Positions 47,201-54,814 of a stretch of 64,000 bases of DNA are shown piece after piece. The notes under the pieces were generated by a model. That model was not told where the DNA came from. It worked only from the letters and a program-made list of their open reading frames with translations, and did no database searches. This stretch comes from Micropterix aruncella. Taxonomy: Eukaryota; Arthropoda; Insecta; Lepidoptera; Micropterigidae. The position numbers were made by a program, and so were the translations under genes. Position 1 is the stretch's first letter; the number at the start of each line of letters is the position of its first letter. The DNA is taken from positions 8,920,519 through 8,984,518 of the forward strand of contig OX155978.1 of assembly GCA_944548615.1 (NCBI GenBank), in the 5' to 3' direction.

Positions 47201-50200
47201 CTGGCCGGTGATCTGCCTCTGCTTCTTCTTCCCTCCACTTGATCCCCGGAAAGCATTTTCTCCAGATTCTCGTGTTTCTCTTCAGGGTCCTACTCTCCAG
47301 GTCTCTTCGAGCCTTCAGGGTCCATGTCTCCGATGCATAGAGAAAGATCGAGAAAACCAGAGCTCGAACCAGCCTGACCTTAGTCCGCTTACTTATACCC
47401 CGTTTCTTCCACAGCCTTTCTAGCTTGCTCATGGCCAATCTTGCCATCTGGCTTCTGCGTGAGACCTCCTTTTCGCAGTTTCCGTCGTTGCATATCATGG
47501 AGCCCAGATAGACAAAGTCTTTCACAGCGTCAAGGACACTCAGCTCGTTGGTGCATTGCATGGTTCCAGTCCGGTCCACAAACATGAGTTTGGTCTTGCT
47601 GCGGTTCATGTGCAGTCCATACTCCTTGCTTTCCTTCTCCACCCTGCGAAATAGGGTCGCCAACTCATTTTCATCGGCACCTATGATGGTCGTGTCGTCG
47701 GCGAATCTTAAATTATTGATTCTGAGACCTCCAATGCGAATCTTGTTGGATAGAGCACACCATTCACTTTAAAATTTGCTAGATTTCTGCGAACGTACAG
47801 CGTTACTTCCTACAATCTGCACTAATAATACTTAAATTCCGCCATACTTTTTCATCAAATATTAACGCTGAGCCGTCGAGGCTAGCATGGAAACGAACCG
47901 CACCGCCTAAGGCAATTGCAACGGACCCAACCGGGTTCATCCGCCGCTAATCGATTTTATTTATGAACAGAACCGATTTTTTAATTCTTTTAGGCATTGA
48001 CCTCCAAGATATGATGGTGATGGGTCAGGAGACTGCAGAACACGACGATATTGCCAGGAAGGGCAAAGTCCTTCGCAGGAATATCATTAACTACCAGAAC
48101 AGCATCTCCTCGCTGGAGAAGTGTGTGAAACCTGTGATATCCGTAATACACGGCGCTTGCGTTGGAGCGGGAGTCGATCTTATCACAGCGGCAGACATCA
48201 GGTAAACAGGCGGAGTTTTTTTTTTCTAAAGAAGATAGGTATATCGTAATAGTTTGTGAGAATTGTATAGGTCTTAACACCCGGGTGGCCTTGCCCGCCA
48301 ATCGGAGTTTTTCGTAATATCCGTATTTATGCAATTATCGGCTGTATTTCTCCCGCCATTGCGGTAAAAGCCTGCCATTGAATAAGCCACTGGCATATTC
48401 ACGAGCGTTTCGAAAATTTTGCGTGGAATGACTGGCTTCCGACAGGTTAATGGGGTCCCCTCTTTGTCTTCTTGAGAGTAGTTAGTCCAAATAATTCCAA
48501 GTGATCTTCGTAATACATATTCTTCAGACCCACTGGCATTTCGGTTGCCCTTCGCTGCACCTTTTCCAGTACATCTACATCTTTGCATGGGGATGGGACA
48601 AGTGGGCGCAGCCAACTGGGCGCTGCAAACTGGGCGCCCCCGACTGGGCCAATTGGGCGCGGCGCCGCCGCCTATTAGGAAAGTATTTAAAATACTAGTA
48701 ATATTTATACTCCATATTTATACTCCAAAAGAGAGCAGTGCGAATAATTGCAAAGGTGAAAAGGGAAGAGTCGTGTCGACCCATTTTTAAAACGCTAAGA
48801 ATCCTCACCTTAAGAGCCTTATTACAAAATAGCGTAGGTATTCTTTTAAAATGAGTTGAAAAAATGAACGCATTTTTTTTTGGATGTAACTATAAAAGAT
48901 AGGATAAATAAATAAATAAATAAATAAATAACTATTCAACCCTGGCAGAAAACCGCGGCACTGAGCGCTCTTCTCTTGCGCAAGCAAATATATACACAAT
49001 TTCTAATTGTTTTTTGCAGTGTTTTCTCCTTTCTAATGACAATAATTTATATTATGTCGTATTGCTAAAAGAGTGAACTTTAATATAGTATAAGTATTAT
49101 ATAAGAATCTTATTTTGTTTCTGAGAAAATTAGAATGATACAGGAAGATTTTTTTTTAATTTTGTGTAATTGTAAGTAATGTATACCTTGGATATGTGGT
49201 CAAAAAACGAAAAAATAAAGCCGTAGTGTACATCAAGAATACATGACGGACATAAAAAAAAATAGTATACGGTTTTCGTTGTAGTGATATTACTGTATTA
49301 AGGAGCTCAAAGTTTGCCTTCCGAGCGTTTTACGAATAACGACTTTCGGAAAATGGGCTGAATAAGTAAATAATATTCGTTATATCTAAAATTAAAGGCC
49401 GCTATGGTCTACATCAAGAAATGGTCCAGGTAATTCAGTAATTAAAGTTTGTAGAAATCTCTTCATTTCTTGGAATTAGAACGCCAAAAATCCACTTTTC
49501 TTGCCTTTCTGGAAAAAATATGTGATAGGGCTCTTAACCTCACTCTATCTCTTTAAGTTACTGACTGAGTTTTTTAAGAATAAAGAAACACATTATAAAA
49601 AGTTTTCAGATACACATACTAAAAATACAAGAAATAAATTAAACATTTTTATACCATGTATTAAACTAAACACAGCAAGGCAAGACACAAAATACTCCGG
49701 GCCATATTACTTTAACAGGCTACCGGAAAGTTTAAAAACAATTCAAGTGGAAAGCTTATTCAAAAAGTTACTTAAAGAATTCTTATTAGACAAAGCTTTT
49801 TACTCGATCGATGAGTTTGTTAATTTTAAATAATTTTAAAAATTTTTTGGCCATTTTTTTGACAATTTTAAGTAGCATTTTTTAATTATTCTGACTTTTT
49901 CTGATTTTAATTTCTTGATTATTTTTATCGATTATTTTAATTTGTTGTTTTAGTAAATAAACCTTAAAAATGATTTGGATGCCCTAAAAGCAATAATGAA
50001 GTAACTGTTTGTACGTGGTGATAAATTTAAATATTGTAAAAACGGACTAATAGACTGTAATTTAAATGTACCTAAATATTAAGTTTCTACAATCTGTTAA
50101 GATTTTTTTTGGAAATAAATTGAAAATTGAAAAAAAATTGAAAATTGATAATAGAAATATATACGTAACCATAAATATAAACCTGTGCATTTTATGATAT

Positions 50201-53112
50201 TTGTTGATATTTTGCACTAAATTTATTAAGTATTTCGCTAGCTCTGAAACGGGTGTATCACAGTATAGCTACGAAGGTAATTTTTTACCATTAGATAATT
50301 TTTATATAATGTAGCAATAAAAATATTTCTCGTCAGTCACAATATATAAATATATAAATATATTGCATAATATAATTTTGGCGCCCACCTGTTCCGCGCC
50401 CAGTTGTCCCTGCACCCAGTTGGCCCAGTCGCCGCCGCCCAGTTAGCAGCGCCCAGTACGCCGCGCCCAGTTGGATGCGCCCACTTGTCCTAGACCGTCT
50501 TTGCATAAGTAGTGGCTCCAGAGCTGATAGCCAATCTCAAGAATAGGTCTCACGTATGCCTTGTAGATCTTTATAAACACCTCTATTGACAGATTTTGTA
50601 GAGACGTCACATTTTTATAATTCAATTTATGTCACATTATTGTAATTTATATTTTCCCGACTGCAAGTGTTACCACTTCATAGAATCATTCGGAGTCAGA
50701 TGGTATATTATACGCTGTAAACACTTGCGCGAGGTAGAGCAGTTCGTGCCCCAGTATTGAATAAACAGATAACTGAACGCCGCGCCCGCCTCGGTGAATG
50801 AACAATATTACTAACGTTGCTTACTTTAGTTTTTCTCTACAACGAACTAATAGTGCGCTTTACAGGGATCCTAATCATCGCCTTGGCCCACATACCAATC
50901 TTTCATTGTCAGATAGAGAGTAGAGTTGGCTCTTTTAGCGATTGCAACTGAGTTTTTCCCATATGAGATCATCCCTAATTGTTATTCCAATATCTTTTTG
51001 TTGCTTGACTGCTTCTAACTGATTCTTTCACTTTTACCCCTAATTTATTAACTACATGCCCTTGGAGCGCATTAGTTAAAAATAATACCGTAATATCGAA
51101 TAAAGGCATGTTGGTTTTTTTTTTTTGTTGTTGTTCCATCGGATTGCTGAATATTTAATTTGATGGTGATGATGATGATTAAGTTTGGGGTTGGTTATCA
51201 GTAGTTTAACACCCGCACATGGCTTCCATTTTAGATCATCACTGTTCTTATTCCAAGTTCTTTTTACATGACTGCCCAACAAAAAATGAGTGTTGTTTTC
51301 ACGGTTTATCTATATATGAATAGGATAGAAACTAACTTACTGCGTGAAATTTGTAGCACCCGTCGTTTCGGTGACGTTGTAGCCACCGTTGTCCAGGGTA
51401 GACTGAAAGAGCTGTCAATCCGTTGTTTTGCGAGTAGGCCGCATACCGCTGCCACCACTGCGTAGGTTATAGTGGGGGGCCGGGCTCGGAGTGCGCGAAT
51501 TTCGAAAATTCGTCTTGCACACAACACTCACTGTATCCTGTCTTACGTCCTTGCGTTCGGCGTTCGGCGGTGGGAACATTTTGAGAAGAGGGTTCCACGC
51601 AGAAGAGAGTTTGTAACCGTCATCTCTATTGAAGTTCGGGGTTCTTCTTATTTCAATGTCTTCCCGGATCATGCGAGGAAAGTAGAATTGTTCCTTGGAT
51701 AGCACAATGGGATTTTGAAACTGCATCCAGTGGTTACTTCCGCTGTCCAATATATGTTCGCAGATCGCCGATTTTTCTCGCTGAATGTTTTTAACAGCTT
51801 TGATGTGTTCTGTCAGTCGCGTGGCTATGGGCCGTTTCGTTAGTCCAACGTAGGCTAGACCGCAACTGCATTCGACTTTATACACACCCGAGGTTTGCAG
51901 TGGTATTTCATTCTTTACAGGCCTGGTAAGAATGCTCTTGATCTGCTCGGTTTCTGAGTTTTGTCTGTATTAAATCGTGTGCATGTTGCGATATTTTCCT
52001 TATCCATTTCTCCTAAGGACATCATTGAGATGTTCCATCTCCTGCGGAAAATGCTCAGCGTCGCATAGATCGCGTGCTCGATTCACGAGCGACATTTGCA
52101 CTGAACGTAGATGGTAGGGATGATGGTATGAGCTTGCATGCAAATATCTGTCCGTATGTCCGTATCTGTCTGTATTATTCTTTTATTATATTTACTTGTT
52201 GTTGCTGTAATCTTCAAATACGAAATAAGTTTGAGAACCACTGTTTTAGATAGTAAGTTATTATTTAACTGTCACATAGATTACATCGCGTAAAGGCTTA
52301 TAAAGGCTATAGTATGTTATTATTCATACTTCGAAATCAGTGAGCGGCGTATGCTCAATTCGGACTGGGCTCTGAGCGTGCTTAGTGCTTTGAGCTAAGG
52401 GCAATTCGGATCGCGTCCTTTATTTATTAAATTGAATATCTTTATTTCTGGCGCTATATTCAAATTTCAATTGTCTTTCAATAGTCAGTAATTATTGATG
52501 AATGGGGATTTTACTGCCATTTCCCAGCCTTCTCCTAACGACATGCAGACGACACCTCAAGTGCTGTCGTCTATCCTAACCTAACCTTACTTCTGACGAT
52601 TGAAAGACTGTCAAATCGCTTCCAGAATCGCAATTATTGTTGAGTGACGACAAACGTGTATCGTATCGTCGCTTCAGAATTCAGGGGCTAGACTTATCAG
52701 CAAAGCTGCCTGTCCAGAATAAATAATAATAATAATAATAATGATAATACAGGTTCTAATAATGTATATCTATGGGTTATATATATTGGGCTCGAATGCG
52801 TTTCTTCGTAAACTAAAATCGGAAATTAGTCCGTGTGAACGAGACAGCGCAATACGCTAGAGCGGAAAGTGAAATGAAATGTTGTCACTTTTTCACATTA
52901 AAACTACCCACCATAGATAAAGCATCTGAATCTACTACAAACTTACTGTGATCTTCAAATCTTGCATTTGTCTTTCAGCATTACACTGCTTATTATTATT
53001 TTGTTTTACATTTTCTCTCTGTAGATACTGCTCGAGTGATGCATGGTTCCAAGTTAAAGAAGCGGACATTGGTATGGCAGCTGATGTAGGTACACTCCAA
53101 CGACTTCCCAAG
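29197..53112 (+). CDS. ECH1: Mitochondrial delta(3,5)-delta(2,4)-dienoyl-CoA isomerase (five exons, 3' end not in window)
   Basis: Exons 29197-29251, 33565-33721, 46268-46356, 47994-48201 and 53025-53112 (597 bp, 199 codons) join without a stop, each junction with GT-AG ends and matching phase. The enzyme isomerises dienoyl-CoA intermediates during beta-oxidation of unsaturated fatty acids with odd-numbered double bonds. The N-terminus [18 protein letters not shown] is basic and amphipathic, fitting a mitochondrial presequence. Then come [14 protein letters not shown] and [13 protein letters not shown] (oxyanion hole and acyl-CoA pocket), [17 protein letters not shown] and [20 protein letters not shown]. 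The family's catalytic acids (Asp176, Glu196 and Asp204 in rat) fall at GVDL, VKE and AADVG, all kept. About 100 C-terminal residues are expected further on and were not found before 64000. Introns total about 23 kb and consist mostly of transposons. Confidence 0.92.
29354..29421 (+). other. Possible alternative terminal exon giving a 40-residue protein
   Basis: ATTTGTAG before 29354 is a usable acceptor in the same phase as exon 1's donor. Splicing here would add [22 protein letters not shown] and a stop at 29419-29421. AATAAA-type signals follow at about 29431-29440. It could be an alternative short isoform, an independent small gene, or chance. Confidence 0.3.
29505..29789. repeat. MITE (29603-29789) with a partial copy beside it
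   Basis: GGGGTCCGGCACACTGGTCC at the left and CCAGTGTGTTGGACCCTT at the right are inverted ends. CGTACGCAACGTAC and GTTGCGTACGTA pair internally. A half copy with GTATACAACGCATTATGACA lies at about 29525-29590. Same family as 20985-21198. Confidence 0.75.
30124..30704 (+). repeat. LTR-like repeat, copy B
   Basis: It shares with copy A the order GATGACC..ATCATTTCTTCTGATCGATC, a TATA-like ACGATATATAAAG, AATCAAGGCGTTACAAACTG, a GAATAAATT polyadenylation-like signal and the end GAGCAATTGGAGTCTAGTGT. Confidence 0.5.
30705..31262 (+). mobile_element. RLE-type LINE 3' fragment
   Basis: From 30720 the frame encodes [20 protein letters not shown] through the endonuclease segment, with [20 protein letters not shown] replacing [20 protein letters not shown], to SEWVVS. 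The 3' tail ends GGCAGTCCCGTTTGTATTG. It abuts LTR-like copy B. Confidence 0.75.
31270..31929. other. No gene recognised
   Basis: It contains two copies of CAGTAACGTCCC (about 31440 and 31485) and two of CTCTTCGGATAT (about 31718 and 31740). No coding signature. Confidence 0.4.
31930..32469 (+). mobile_element. Non-autonomous Helitron
   Basis: It starts TCTATATATATAAAAC after an A and ends GGGTCAGCTAG before a T, as expected for 5'-TC, CTAG-3' and A/T insertion. A 3' hairpin GGCG..CGCC lies just before the end. The second copy at 35930-36536 has GGTG..CACC at the same place, a compensated pair. It lies in ECH1 intron 1. Confidence 0.85.
32775..33405 (+). pseudogene. RTE-clade LINE fragment
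   Basis: The plus strand encodes [34 protein letters not shown] and [19 protein letters not shown], the C-terminal part of an RTE-clade reverse transcriptase, up to a stop at 33203. The frame then degenerates, and the element ends in (GAA)n at about 33385-33400. It is 5'-truncated and lies in ECH1 intron 1. Confidence 0.85.
33565..33721 (+). CDS. ECH1: ECH1 exon 2
   Basis: Acceptor TTAATTCCAG, donor GTAAGA. It encodes [20 protein letters not shown] and [18 protein letters not shown], the first beta strands of the crotonase fold. Confidence 0.9.
33985..34265 (+). repeat. ~670-bp repeat, 3' part
   Basis: It contains GTAAGGGAGAGGACCGCACA, GATAAGGCGTTGGACTCTTA and GACGGGCTCGCCCGTTGTAG. The segment between GAGAAATC and GCGAGTATC shows a small deletion relative to other copies. 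Confidence 0.7.
34295..34945 (+). repeat. ~670-bp repeat, near full length
   Basis: It runs from GGAGCTAATGGGCCCTTGCT to GACGGGTTCGCCCGTTGTAG and is immediately tandem to the partial copy at 33985-34265. Confidence 0.75.
34972..36600 (-). mobile_element. hAT-like element remnant interrupted by a Helitron
   Basis: Minus-strand coding debris reads [20 protein letters not shown] near 35750 and [16 protein letters not shown] near 35200, the latter a hAT C-terminal dimerisation motif. A 109-codon frame at 35221-35550 lies between. Both ends carry repeats of ATGCAAATATGCA-like sequence (about 35000 and 36560). Confidence 0.65.
35930..36536 (+). mobile_element. Non-autonomous Helitron, second copy
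   Basis: It starts TCTTCTTCTTCTTATATATA after an A and ends CCGGGTCATCTAG before a T. The 3' hairpin is GGTG..CACC. It contains a GTCGAAAA-type microsatellite at about 36230-36320. Confidence 0.8.
36640..37060. other. Short tandem duplication split by a repeat fragment
   Basis: GGAACTGGAACTCCCTGATG..GACAGTCGAATTTGG at about 36829-36878 recurs at about 36939-36989. Between them, at 36893-36935, lies a fragment of the ~670-bp family (TGTCGACTACAACAGGCGAA). No gene. Confidence 0.5.
37060..37960 (-). mobile_element. Penelope-like element fragment
   Basis: It carries the C-terminal GIY-YIG endonuclease on the minus strand and downstream sequence containing CACCGAAACGTCGGGTC. The reverse transcriptase is missing, so it is 5'-truncated. 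A second copy lies at 51290-52010, and a short piece (CGCGTGAAGTTTATAGCAC) near 60944. Confidence 0.85.
37198..37797 (-). pseudogene. Penelope-like GIY-YIG endonuclease C-terminal fragment
   Basis: The frame encodes [20 protein letters not shown], followed by [12 protein letters not shown] and [15 protein letters not shown]. The [12 protein letters not shown] core is the GIY-YIG motif of Penelope-like retroelements, with the Cys residues of the preceding zinc motif. The frame is open for 199 codons to a stop at 37198. The upstream reverse transcriptase is absent. Confidence 0.85.
38779..40318 (-). repeat. BEL/Pao 3' LTR
   Basis: Starts TGTCGGGTCTTATCCAGTC and ends GGTTGCGACA. It has the same length (1540 bp) as the other LTR, and I saw no difference in the segments read side by side. 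Confidence 0.95.
40349..44098 (-). CDS. BEL/Pao Gag-Pol fusion frame, 1249 residues, with RT-to-integrase deletion
   Basis: Order: basic and acidic Gag N-terminus with coiled-coil-like Glu/Arg/Ala-rich stretch (about residues 130-220); two zinc knuckles, [14 protein letters not shown] (about 541) and [14 protein letters not shown] (about 576); aspartic protease motif [13 protein letters not shown] (about 666); reverse transcriptase start with [12 protein letters not shown] (about 956) and motif [15 protein letters not shown] (about 1005). The frame then passes directly, near residue 1025, into the integrase C-terminal half: [28 protein letters not shown], and a C-terminal domain ending VAAEQKG. 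The YxDD active site, RNase H, and the integrase zinc finger and first two catalytic Asp residues are absent. Full BEL/Pao polyproteins are roughly 1700-1900 residues. Despite the deletion the frame is open throughout. Confidence 0.9.
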   Translation of the reverse strand: MANGDEKSSASANKVTDENITDPTPKRSTRLAAKHTLNTTPESRVSRQKSKITTRRQERRAEKSPYSTEPPTEEEEDDDDDSTETVRVPDSKTRLLEPTATEEEEEDVRMQKKTSGGSRRSHSPKARSIRSHRSRKSSRSTTADAMTLQMLQADMEAAVERARLKKKYATAKAEAETRRAETEAEAEIEMQLLEEKLAIHKLMLEAEAEDSFDDEESLLESRTSTRHSTRRTSDWLLKNQKNDIKRESSKPASRIVQENSDGATVKQTEPQGEKIAVKEIQTPVIACQPRAKETTSSSAPMDHLLFTSRANLLKDLPRFDGDPREYLIFRSLFDQGTKVCGFSNADNLIRLQQSVIGPARDVVRAMLLDPRNVPDIMRTFDRRYGRPAARIEELMKEAENAPTIAVSDSLSKVVKFGTIVCNVVYSLKNMGHTAYLVNPRLLKELVGKLPQHLRLQWYTAGYGDHPTLGDFGEWVEKILDSACYEEHVDDPRNTQKRENASPNANLRAYDRSHVNPHNRPREKQNYVAKKSINTTISEETGAECLRCRKTNHRTSECRILLAMSVDSRWDWVREINACFSCLKQGHRFSDCRKKKSCRVDNCKRPHNALLHQNRNTADVENVKKTEQRTMSTVTSTWMETAQFMLRVAPVQVKGPTGCKTILALFDEGSTVSLIEDHIAKEIGADGPVSQLNLVGATGMQGNNGPARRIDMEICSIQGGAYYPMRGVRTIENLDLPCQSVNAKEMKEKWSHLKDIPLCSIQGNPQMLIGIDHWNLIIPRTIRAGLPNTPTATASRLGWTLAGNVGGTQQDSRINHIRHEDRDRELNELVRGYIQIEDLGTVIREHRKNVNKRAEFLLDTTTTYDHGKWMTGLLWRTDSEILPPSKEMALKRLKNVENRLKQNIDLATQYDKKIVEFIEKGYARKLTTEEIKTQGDRTFYLPHFAVTNGNKPGKIRLVFDCAAKVRGTSLNDHLLTGPDLLSPLVGVLFKFRQGLVGFTADIREMFLQIRMRESDQQSQRFLWRNMRNNELKRALTELDTDELATQSAMRSITWHFISPASAHKGGVWERLVQSVNKALYATLKERAPREETLATLMTEAENTVNSRPLTHVSLDSLNAESLTPNHFLVGSSSGNTNIGAIDPSNLCLRRQWKIAQTLATHFWKRFVREYLPTLIKREKWHEKAEPIKKGDVVYIVDPQLPRNIWLRGIIETTFPGKDGQTRTVTVRGQGKLYTRPATKIAVLVAAEQKG
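44255..45794 (-). repeat. BEL/Pao 5' LTR
   Basis: 1540 bp, same ends as the other LTR. It is followed on the plus strand by the target duplication AATAC and the resumed RLE-LINE frame. Confidence 0.95.
46268..46356 (+). CDS. ECH1: ECH1 exon 3
   Basis: Acceptor ATTTTCAG, donor GTATAT. It encodes [20 protein letters not shown] and [10 protein letters not shown]. Confidence 0.9.
46550..46925 (-). mobile_element. LINE 3' end with C-terminal coding remnant
   Basis: The minus strand encodes [33 protein letters not shown] and [12 protein letters not shown] before a stop at 46718, with A/T-rich 3' sequence below. The RTE fragment starting near 46925 interrupts it. Confidence 0.65.
46925..47760 (-). 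mobile_element. RTE-clade LINE fragment with a palindromic expansion
   Basis: The minus-strand frame 47136-47663 encodes [32 protein letters not shown] and [20 protein letters not shown]. An internal deletion then joins it to [20 protein letters not shown] in another frame. It ends in (GAA)n at 46928-46945. A sister copy lies on the plus strand at 55436-55925. Located in ECH1 intron 3. Confidence 0.8.
46981..47120. repeat. Cluster of short palindromes of the type GTAGGCAAACGCCTAC
   Basis: Repeated GTAGGCAAA and its complement TTTGCCTAC alternate over 140 bp, flanked by CTAGACAACA and TGTTGTCTAG. The sister RTE copy at about 55855-55880 has only a short GTAGGCAAACTGTTGTCTAG at the same place, so the cluster arose within this copy. 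Confidence 0.8.
47994..48201 (+). CDS. ECH1: ECH1 exon 4
   Basis: Acceptor ATTCTTTTAG, donor GTAAAC. It encodes [40 protein letters not shown] and VDLITAADI. It contains the conserved HG.C.G.GVDL turn with a catalytic Asp. Confidence 0.95.
48730..50150 (+). mobile_element. LINE 3' fragment within the inverted-repeat element, split by a TTAA MITE
   Basis: 48730-48809 and 49538-50150 together match 28255-28920. The coding remnant (49538-49831) reads [30 protein letters not shown]. The end has a GAAAATTG-type tail. Confidence 0.75.
48814..49533. mobile_element. TTAA-flanked MITE, 720 bp
   Basis: TTAA occurs at 48810-48813 and 49534-49537. The ends are GAGCCTTATTACA and, in reverse complement, GAGCCCTATCACA. 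The homologous LINE at 28.3 kb has a single TTAA (CACCTTAACCTC), an empty site. The target is that of piggyBac or Kolobok-type transposons. Confidence 0.85.
50885..51040 (-). pseudogene. CR1-like LINE fragment
   Basis: In reverse complement it reads GAAGCAGTCAAGCAACAAAA AGATATTGGAATAACAATTA and ends with GCTAAAAGAGCCAACTCTA, matching 17388-17490. It is probably part of the same LINE as 50498-50640. Confidence 0.6.
51290..52010 (-). mobile_element. Penelope-like element fragment, second copy
   Basis: The minus-strand frame 51415-51885 encodes [20 protein letters not shown] and [12 protein letters not shown] of the GIY-YIG endonuclease. Relative to the 37-kb copy, the upstream part is deleted between about 51925 and the next homologous block. 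The downstream tail has CAACGTCACCGAAACGACGG. Confidence 0.8.
52265..52945 (-). repeat. Left arm of a ~0.68-kb inverted duplication
   Basis: GTCACATAGATTACATCGCG at about 52271 and later blocks (GCTCAATTCGGACTGGGCTC; CTATATTCAAATTTCAATTG; CCCACCATAGATAAAGCATC) occur in reverse complement across 56083-56611 and 58440-58588. The junction CCTTTATTTATTAAATTGAA here is the uninterrupted form of the site into which the RLE-LINE unit inserted at 56612. The arm ends about 80 bp before ECH1 exon 5. Confidence 0.8.
53025..53112 (+). CDS. ECH1: ECH1 exon 5
   Basis: Acceptor TCTCTCTGTAG, donor GTATGT. It encodes [20 protein letters not shown] and VGTLQRLPK, including catalytic Glu (VKE) and Asp (AAD). 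It ends in phase 0. Confidence 0.95.
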
Positions 53113-53169
53113 GTATGTTTACATTTCGCTAATTATTTTTATTTTACCTAGTGCAAGGTAACCCCTCCT

Positions 53170-54140
53170 TTCAGTGTTTAATAATAATACCTTAGTCATA
53201 GAGGGTTCGCCAATATAAATACCTTGGCTGTATTGTGAAGGCTCTCATTCAATACATCCAAATGTTCAGTGATGACATATACTAGATCGACCGCACCTCT
53301 GATGTATGATTACTATATAACTGATGAGGTGCTAACTAGCGTTGAGAAGGTAAAGGATCTAGGAGTTCTCTTTGAATCCCAGCTTACATTCAAGGAGCAC
53401 ATTGCTGATTTGTCCAAGTCCTCTTTTAAGCTACTAGGGTTTGTTATTCGCAACCTAAAGCATTTTCACAATGTACGGGTTATGCATACATTGTATAATT
53501 CAATTGTGAGAAGTAGATTGGAAACGAATGCAGTTTTATGGAATCCACATCAGGATCATTATATCACTATGTTGGAAAAAAATCAAAAATGTTTCTTACG
53601 CTTTATATATTTCAAGCAGTACGGATATTATCCGTACTTATACCCTACTAGTTTTCTACTAGGCATGGTGGGCTGTAACTCTCTTAAGTTGCGTATTGAA
53701 ATGCTCGCCATGGCCTACGTTTTCAAGCTGATCCGGGGAAGAGTTGATAATCCTAGCATGCTAGCGAAGGTTTGTCTCTTTGTTCCGGACAATTATAATC
53801 CTGCTCGCACTCATAATCTATTTGCGGAGCCGTCCTCGCGCACCAACCTAAGTCGATGGAGTCTGCTTACCCGTGCTTTGCGTCACATAAATGCGCTATG
53901 TTCGACAGCATCAGACTTTGCTATTTTTACAGCGAGCCCGCATCTCTTCAAGGTGTGGGCATTGAGCTACTTGTTTATGTCAGAATGAAATAAATTGTTT
54001 TCACTCTATGTATCGTAAGTTTGTAAGTTTTTAAAAAATTATTGATGCCTGTATTTGTATTTTTAAGCTATTGCATAGCTTTTATCGCGGGCCTAGGCCA
54101 GCGCGGCGACCGAATGAAGAAATTTCTTAATGAAAATTAA
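53170..54140 (+). pseudogene. jockey-like LINE, 5'-truncated, C-terminal RT
   Basis: The plus strand encodes TSVEKVKDLGVLFESQLTFK, HIADLSKSSFKLLGFVIR and LYNSIVRSRLETNAVLWNPH. The frame stays open to a stop at 53986-53988 (about 239 codons). It is the part after the YADD box, related to 8850-10300. It lies in the ECH1 intron after exon 5. Confidence 0.85.
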
Positions 54141-54451
54141 TGATTTTAAACTGATAAAAACGTCTAAACGAGTAATGCTTACAATTGGAAAAAAATATAT
54201 ATTAAACAAGAACATTTTCCTAATATTCTTAGCTTTGAACATTTTAGATTTCGTTTATATTACATAGTGTAATTAATTTGTGAAATTAGGTCTAACCGAA
54301 CACAAAAACGACTACTACGCAAATACTATCTGGCGTATTATTATGAAACCTGCACCATTTAAAATATAATTTAATTATCTATCTTTTTATCTACAATTTT
54401 TTTCGAAAAATCCGTTTTTTTTTGCTTTATTAAATAAAAAATTCGTGCGCG

Positions 54452-54545
54452 GCGCTCTATCGGAAGACGTTTAAATTATTCCGAATCATTTGCTTCCGCA
54501 GCCGCAAATGATTCGGAATAATTTCAACGTTTTCCGATAGAGCGC
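54452..54545. repeat. 42-bp-stem perfect hairpin
   Basis: The arms GCGCTCTATCGGAAGACGTT..CATTTGC (54452-54493) and GCAAATG..AACGTTTTCCGATAGAGCGC (54504-54545) pair with only two mismatches, both G:U compatible in one RNA orientation. The loop is 10 nt. It could be a tiny MITE or a small-RNA hairpin. Confidence 0.85.
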
Positions 54546-54814
54546 AGTTATCTGATATCAGAAAAAATGAAATAAATAAAATAAATAAATAATTATAATA
54601 GCATAACTTGTTAAAAATGCTATGCAATAGCTTAACCGCGGCAGTCCCCGAGTGCCACTCGTATTTTATTTTTTGTATTTAATGCTTATTTAAACATGTT
54701 GTGTATGTACTTGTAGGAATTCTATTATTTTTTATATTTATGTGTATATTGCATATCAACGGATTGGTATAAACTGTTAAGTTGATTTGCTGATGAAATA
54801 AATAAATAAATAAA

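Larger units (their letters stand above)
48589..50497. mobile_element. DNA transposon-like element with AACTGGGCGC terminal repeats and 9-bp target duplication
   Basis: TCTTTGCAT flanks it at 48580-48588 and 50498-50506. The left end reads GGGGATGGGACAAGTGGGCG. The right end, in reverse complement, reads CGGTCTAGGACAAGTGGGCG. Both continue with degenerate tandem repeats of (C)AACTGGGCGC (48608-48672; 50385-50485). No transposase is inside, only later LINE and MITE insertions, so it is non-autonomous. MULE-like by target size, but the family is not assigned. Confidence 0.75.
48260..50640 (-). mobile_element. CR1-like LINE split by a 1.9-kb inverted-repeat element
   Basis: The minus strand encodes [24 protein letters not shown] at 50640-50498. 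It resumes below 48589 with [20 protein letters not shown] and LFGLTTLKK. The 9 bases ATGCAAAGA (minus) are duplicated at the break. Confidence 0.8.

Noticed and set aside
48541..48700. Frames reading [18 protein letters not shown] repeats
   Set aside because: Translation of the AACTGGGCGC terminal repeats of the inverted-repeat element, not a protein.
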